A program made the translations under genes and the position numbers. This document shows, in pieces, positions 59,753 through 64,000 of a stretch of 64,000 nucleotides of DNA (within the stretch, counting starts at the first letter, position 1; every line of letters begins with the position of its first letter). Source of the stretch: Rhea pennata (taxonomy: Eukaryota; Chordata; Aves; Rheiformes; Rheidae); NCBI RefSeq assembly GCF_028389875.1, contig NC_084702.1, forward strand, positions 56,368,053-56,432,052, written 5' to 3'. A model generated the notes under the pieces. It did no database searches. It was given only the letters and a program-made list of their open reading frames with translations, and had not been told where the DNA came from.

Positions 59753-60039
59753 GGTAAGCCGCAGCCTGGGGGAGGTGGGAAGCCGCGCGGGTCTCGGCCG
59801 CCCGTCGCTTCCCAAGGCTGCACTTGAGAAAAGCCCCGAAGCCGCTTCGCGCCCTGCTGCAGGCGGCTCTCGGCACGCACCCCACAGCACCCCACAGCAC
59901 CCTGCCAGCGGGCCGCTTCGCCAGCCCCTTAAAAACACACCTGCTTTTTCAGGCAGCGCTAAGTGCGAGCATGCAAATTATTTGCAAGACTCACGACCCT
60001 GTGGTCTGGCAAGCAGCTTTCCAGGTTTTAGCAGAGCAG

Positions 60040-60128
60040 CTTTTTTTCTTTTCTTTTCTTTTTTTCTTTTTTCTTTTCTTTTCTTTCTTTCTTCTTCTTC
60101 TTTTTTTTTTTTTTTTTTTTTTTTTTTT
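60040..60128 (+). repeat. 89-nt pyrimidine tract (TTTTC/CTT/T30)
   Basis: Uninterrupted C/T on the + strand: TTTTC units, then CTT units, then about 28 T. It is the strand mirror of the large purine tract upstream of the gene. Confidence 0.97.
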
Positions 60129-63100
60129 GATGAAAACACAACCTCCTTCAACCCCCACTATGCTTCCACCCTGGCAGACAGCAAAGCTGCTACCCGGGCA
60201 TGTCCCAGTCGGCTTGCAGGATGCTGCGCCCTCCTGAGCGCTTTCCTGGGTCGGTGGCCGCCGGCCGCAGCGGGCTCTGAGCCGTTCCCACGGGTCTGGC
60301 TGTTCGCTTGCGCTAGCTAGTAGGTGTCCGGCAGGTTTTTCAGGGCACGCTTGCAGCTGCTGATACAGATGACGTTTTTCGGAGTGGTTGCTGGAGACGT
60401 GCATGTGCGTCTGTGCTAGCGATGACCGAGGGTTTGCTTTTGCGGCGGGGTGCCGCGGCGTGCCGTTGGGTGGTCTCGCGCAGGTGCCTGGGGGACGCCG
60501 CGCTGCAGGGCGCGCTCAGGGGCAGCCCAGCGGCTGCAGGCGAGCGTCTCGCTTGTGGAAGCAAACTGGAGCTTGCCCAGAGTGCTTAAAAGCCCCAAAA
60601 TACAAATGGTGTGACAGCAGGGGCCTTGACAGCAAGTGTTTTGCTGCGAAGTTCAGGTCTGGCTGGTTCTCGAGAATTGCAAAGTTGGGCATAATACGGC
60701 ACTTGCTGGTCTGCCATAAAATCCTATATTGTCCTCCTCAGCTCGACTGGCGCCTGTTCCCCTCCCATCAGCGCTGCCTGCTGCTGTACACCAGCACATC
60801 CTTGGTTTTTGCCTAGACTTTTCCTCTGCAGAGGACAGGACAAAGCTAGGTTGACACCTATAATTAAAAGCAAAAACAAACAAAAAAGTAGAAACTAAAA
60901 ACAAAAAAATGCCCAAACTCCTGCAAGCCACAGCCCTGTTTGTAGTTATATAACAAAGATGGGCACATATATTAGGTACATTTTTTTGGTTGTAGCTGTG
61001 TCTAGAGAACTCAGTGTTTTCTCTACATTATATTTGTCTGCTGTTGGGGTGATGATGAGAAAAGAAAAAATAATAAAAAGGAAAAGCCAAGAAAGAAGAA
61101 AGCAAAAATTATGCCAGCAGTATTTGAGCTCCAAAGCCAGCTGTAAATTGTGCATTCTCTATGTACATTCAACTGTCCTTTGTCTATTCGCTAACTGAAA
61201 CTGCACTTTGGATCACTGGCAAACACAGCTATGTTCGGAGCAGCTCTAATTAGTGCGTCTGTGCTGGCTTTTCCAGCAGAGTTAATATGTTGTCCAAGTT
61301 AGGCTATCAAATTGCTAAGACTGCTCGTTCCAGTGGCCTAGTACTGTTTTAAACATTTAGCCTAATCTGGACTTTCAACTTTGGTTTCTAGCTCATGGCA
61401 GAGTTCATATGTTGCTCTGAAGAAAGTTGCCATTTTAATGGAGATGACAATTATCTGCTGGGAAGCAGATGAAACTGTCTTCCTATATATTAGTAGCATT
61501 TCAGTTCCATAATCAGAGATAAAAGCACGTGCACATTTTAGGTACGCTTCGAGCCTGGTGGATACTGCTGGGAGAAGAGTGTCCCTGAGCATCAGGATCT
61601 AACACCTTGCATTTAGTTAAGCGAGCTCAAATGGTACCACAAAGGGAGAGTGACTGAGAAGGCATATTCTTAACTTAAAAATGAGCTTTATGTTACAAGT
61701 TTTGCCAATGTAGTAAATCAAAAATATCCATCTGGAAAAAAATTTGAGTTGATCATATTCAAGATCCCTTTTCAGTGCCAGTTCAGGGAGGATGGTGTAC
61801 GTCGGAGACACAGGCCCTCAGAGTGAAGTTTCTGGGCCTGCTCTGGGGCTGCTGGGGCCAAACACCTGTGGCTTCCAGAACCACTTATTAAAAGGTGCCT
61901 CCAGCTCTGCACTTGGTCAGCAGCTTAAAAAAGATGTGGAAGGGATTTCAGTTTCATTAAGTGTTTTGGATGTTCGTGTCCAGCACAGACTCAAGTGAGA
62001 TCACGCGAGTACAAGGAAGTAGCTTATACAGCAGGAACGGTATTAACAGGCTCACTGCAGCTGAATTTACATAGCTGGTTTCCAGTGTGGCTGCAGCTGT
62101 TTTCTGCCTTGTTTCTCAATCCCAGTGCAATTGATTGCAGAGGTTCACCGAACTGTGGAGAACTGGGACTGGTAATAAAACCCAGGGTATGAGTGAGTGT
62201 TATGATGAAAATGTTTGGTGGCGTTGAACGTTACGAAGAGAAGTATAACTCTTCATTGTGCCTCTCAGGCTAAATGTGAAGATAGTAAATCAGGCAGCAG
62301 TAAGTCTTCAAGAAAGCTGTTTTCCCAACACCTTCAGGTTCTTAGGAGCTTGGTCTCCCTGAAAGCTATGTACAGGAACAAATGATTACTTATGTTTTAT
62401 GGGAAATATCTGAACAGCTTCATGACACTTTCAGGAATGTAATAAAGCTACAGTGAGTTAGGCCATGAAAGTCTGGATTTGCAAAGGATTTCAGGCATTT
62501 CCATGCTCAGCGTAGCTGAATTAACGTGTTTGGGTTAGTGTGCCCCAGGTCCCTGTGTACTGAGTGGGAGAGAAACTAGATGTTTCAGCATCATCAAAGG
62601 TGTTGAAAAGGAGGTGCTGGGAAAAGGCTCAGAAGTGAATACCACACAGGGCTGTCCCAGAAGTTTTGTCCCTGTTTTGAACTGGGGACATGTAACAAAG
62701 CTGGGTTTTGCAGCTGGGAATAACATCCTTTGGATGCAGACAGCTGGGGAAATCTTCATTTTTCCTGCTGAAGCTGGGTTCATGGGGCCACGACGGGTAA
62801 ACACAAGGGAGACCGATTTGGGCGTCCAGCAGCGAGGGCACAGCCTGCGGGAGGGAGAGCCCCGCGCTGCCGGTCCTGGCTCCTGGGATGGCTGCTGTCT
62901 GGTGCTGGGTGTTACCAGGTGAGACACATAAGCAGGCGTGAAGCTTTGGGATGGGGAGCTGTGCTGCCTGTGGAGATAGGCAGGGGAATCTGCTCCACTG
63001 ACGCGAGACGGAGCCTACGCGTCTCTACGAAACTGCGCTTGGGCTCTTACTTCTGCAGGATGCGAAAACTTACAAACCAAAGGCTTTTCGAAAAGTGTTT

Positions 63101-64000
63101 GACTTCAGATCTATAAATTTTTTGTCTGCATGTCTGTAGTGAGTGCAGGGAAACAAATGACTATTTTTCAATTGCAGAGGAAAAATCTTTTACCAAAACT
63201 TTCATAGGATTTCACTAAATGAAAACAGATGGGTGAATGCATGCTTTTAAAAAAAAAATAAAATGTTTAACTTTATCCTACACATATATGTTCTTTTGGG
63301 TGTATACTTTCTGTAGCACTTGCGGCTTATGAGAACACTTTCCTTTAGTTCTTTTTTATTGATGGGTGTAATTTGGCAACCAAACACTGTTTATCTCCTC
63401 TTCTCTTTTGTACGTTGGTAATAATTAAACTGCTGAATGAGGACTTGAAAAGTTTAACTGCTTTGTTTAATCAAGTGCATGTAATTCATTGGTAGGAGTG
63501 GTTCTCTGTGCTTCACTTTGTATGAAGCAGACTCATCCCCCCGAAGTCTCTGTAGTAAAGGAAGGACCGAGCTATGTTGCAGCATGTTTAAAGCTATCTG
63601 AATGTTGCTAAAACAGGAAGTATTAATATTAAACTGGAAACGGAGTTTATAGCACACAAGTGTGCTAGCTCAACTCCACTACTTGAGTCAGGGAACAGGA
63701 AGAATGCAGATTTGCAGCTTGCTTTGTATGTTAAAACTGCTATCTCAGTCACATAGCAGTAGTTCCAGCTCAAGAGTTGTTTGTTACAGTTGCTGGTCCA
63801 AGCTGGCTATGATATACTAGGAATAATCTTAAATTTATGGTGGGAAAAATGACAGTGACAGGCAGGAGCGGCGGGTCGTATTTTGCTTGGATGATAAGCA
63901 AGTGGCGTGCTCCAGCACTCTGCGCCGTGCAGGAAATGATTAACCTGCTGCGTTTGCTTCGCTCGCTCGCGCTGTTTGGCCGGTTTTGGGGAATGGATAT

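Larger units (their letters stand above)
59296..64000 (+). other. IQGAP2: IQGAP2 intron 1 (5' part, open at right edge)
   Basis: It begins with the strong donor GTGAGTGG and stays CpG-rich to about 60,560, then becomes ordinary AT-rich DNA. It contains a degenerate GTAACTTTGGATT-type repeat (59,524-59,752), a pyrimidine tract (60,040-60,128) and no second IQGAP2 exon that I can recognise. Open frames such as 62,535-62,927 on the minus strand show no known homology. Confidence 0.85.

Noticed and set aside
59991..60404. 137-codon minus-strand Lys-rich frame
   Set aside because: It is the reverse complement of the T/C-rich tract, and the Lys run is AAG/AAA repeat.
1..64000. tRNA, rRNA, microRNA hairpins, CRISPR arrays, prokaryotic operons, endogenous retroviruses
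   Set aside because: No cloverleaf, rRNA core, regular spacer-repeat array, LTR pair or retroviral gag/pol/env motif was seen on either strand. Small hairpin RNAs cannot be excluded by eye.

Overview
This is vertebrate nuclear DNA, almost certainly from a bird. It has split genes with GT/AG introns and long AT-rich introns. CpG islands are present, repeat density is low, and the recognisable interspersed repeats are CR1-type LINEs ending in the ATTCTATGATTCTATGATT-like 3' tail typical of avian CR1. No operons, Shine-Dalgarno sites or CRISPR arrays are present. Most open frames above 60 codons are chance ORFs in introns or intergenic DNA.

Two genes are recognised, both on the + strand. Positions 1 to about 47,915 hold the 3' part of SV2C (synaptic vesicle glycoprotein 2C, a 12-helix major-facilitator-family protein). 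Nine coding exons lie between 12,544 and 38,084. They join in a single frame of 422 residues plus stop, covering TM6, the central cytoplasmic loop, TM7, the large luminal loop and TM8-12. The start codon and first five helices lie upstream of the window. A long AT-rich 3' region follows, with tandem AATAAA signals at 47,855 and 47,888 as the likely distal end. At 59,250-59,295 the first coding exon of IQGAP2 starts inside a strong CpG island, and the rest of the window is its first intron. Tandem SV2C-IQGAP2 order matches the arrangement on human chromosome 5q13, a region whose genes are mostly Z-linked in birds. Z linkage here is inferred from that synteny.

Layout: 1-12,543 SV2C intron; 12,544-28,159 eight exons and their introns, with a nested pair of CR1 elements at 20,619-22,900; 28,160-37,900 a 9.7 kb intron with a 66-bp tandem duplication and an A-rich degenerate repeat; 37,901-38,084 last coding exon; 38,085-47,915 probable 3'UTR; 47,916-59,017 intergenic, including an orphan CpG island at 52.3-52.6 kb and a 454-nt uninterrupted purine tract at 56,459-56,912; 59,018-59,295 IQGAP2 promoter and exon 1; 59,296-64,000 IQGAP2 intron 1.

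The two genes have unrelated jobs (synaptic vesicle protein; cytoskeletal and Rho-GTPase scaffold) and are adjacent only by synteny. I see no sign of a new multi-gene system. The most unusual features are the purine tract and other low-complexity sequence around the IQGAP2 promoter, the in-frame open CGG-repeat leader of IQGAP2, and the CR1-in-CR1 insertion in which both copies carry internal deletions.
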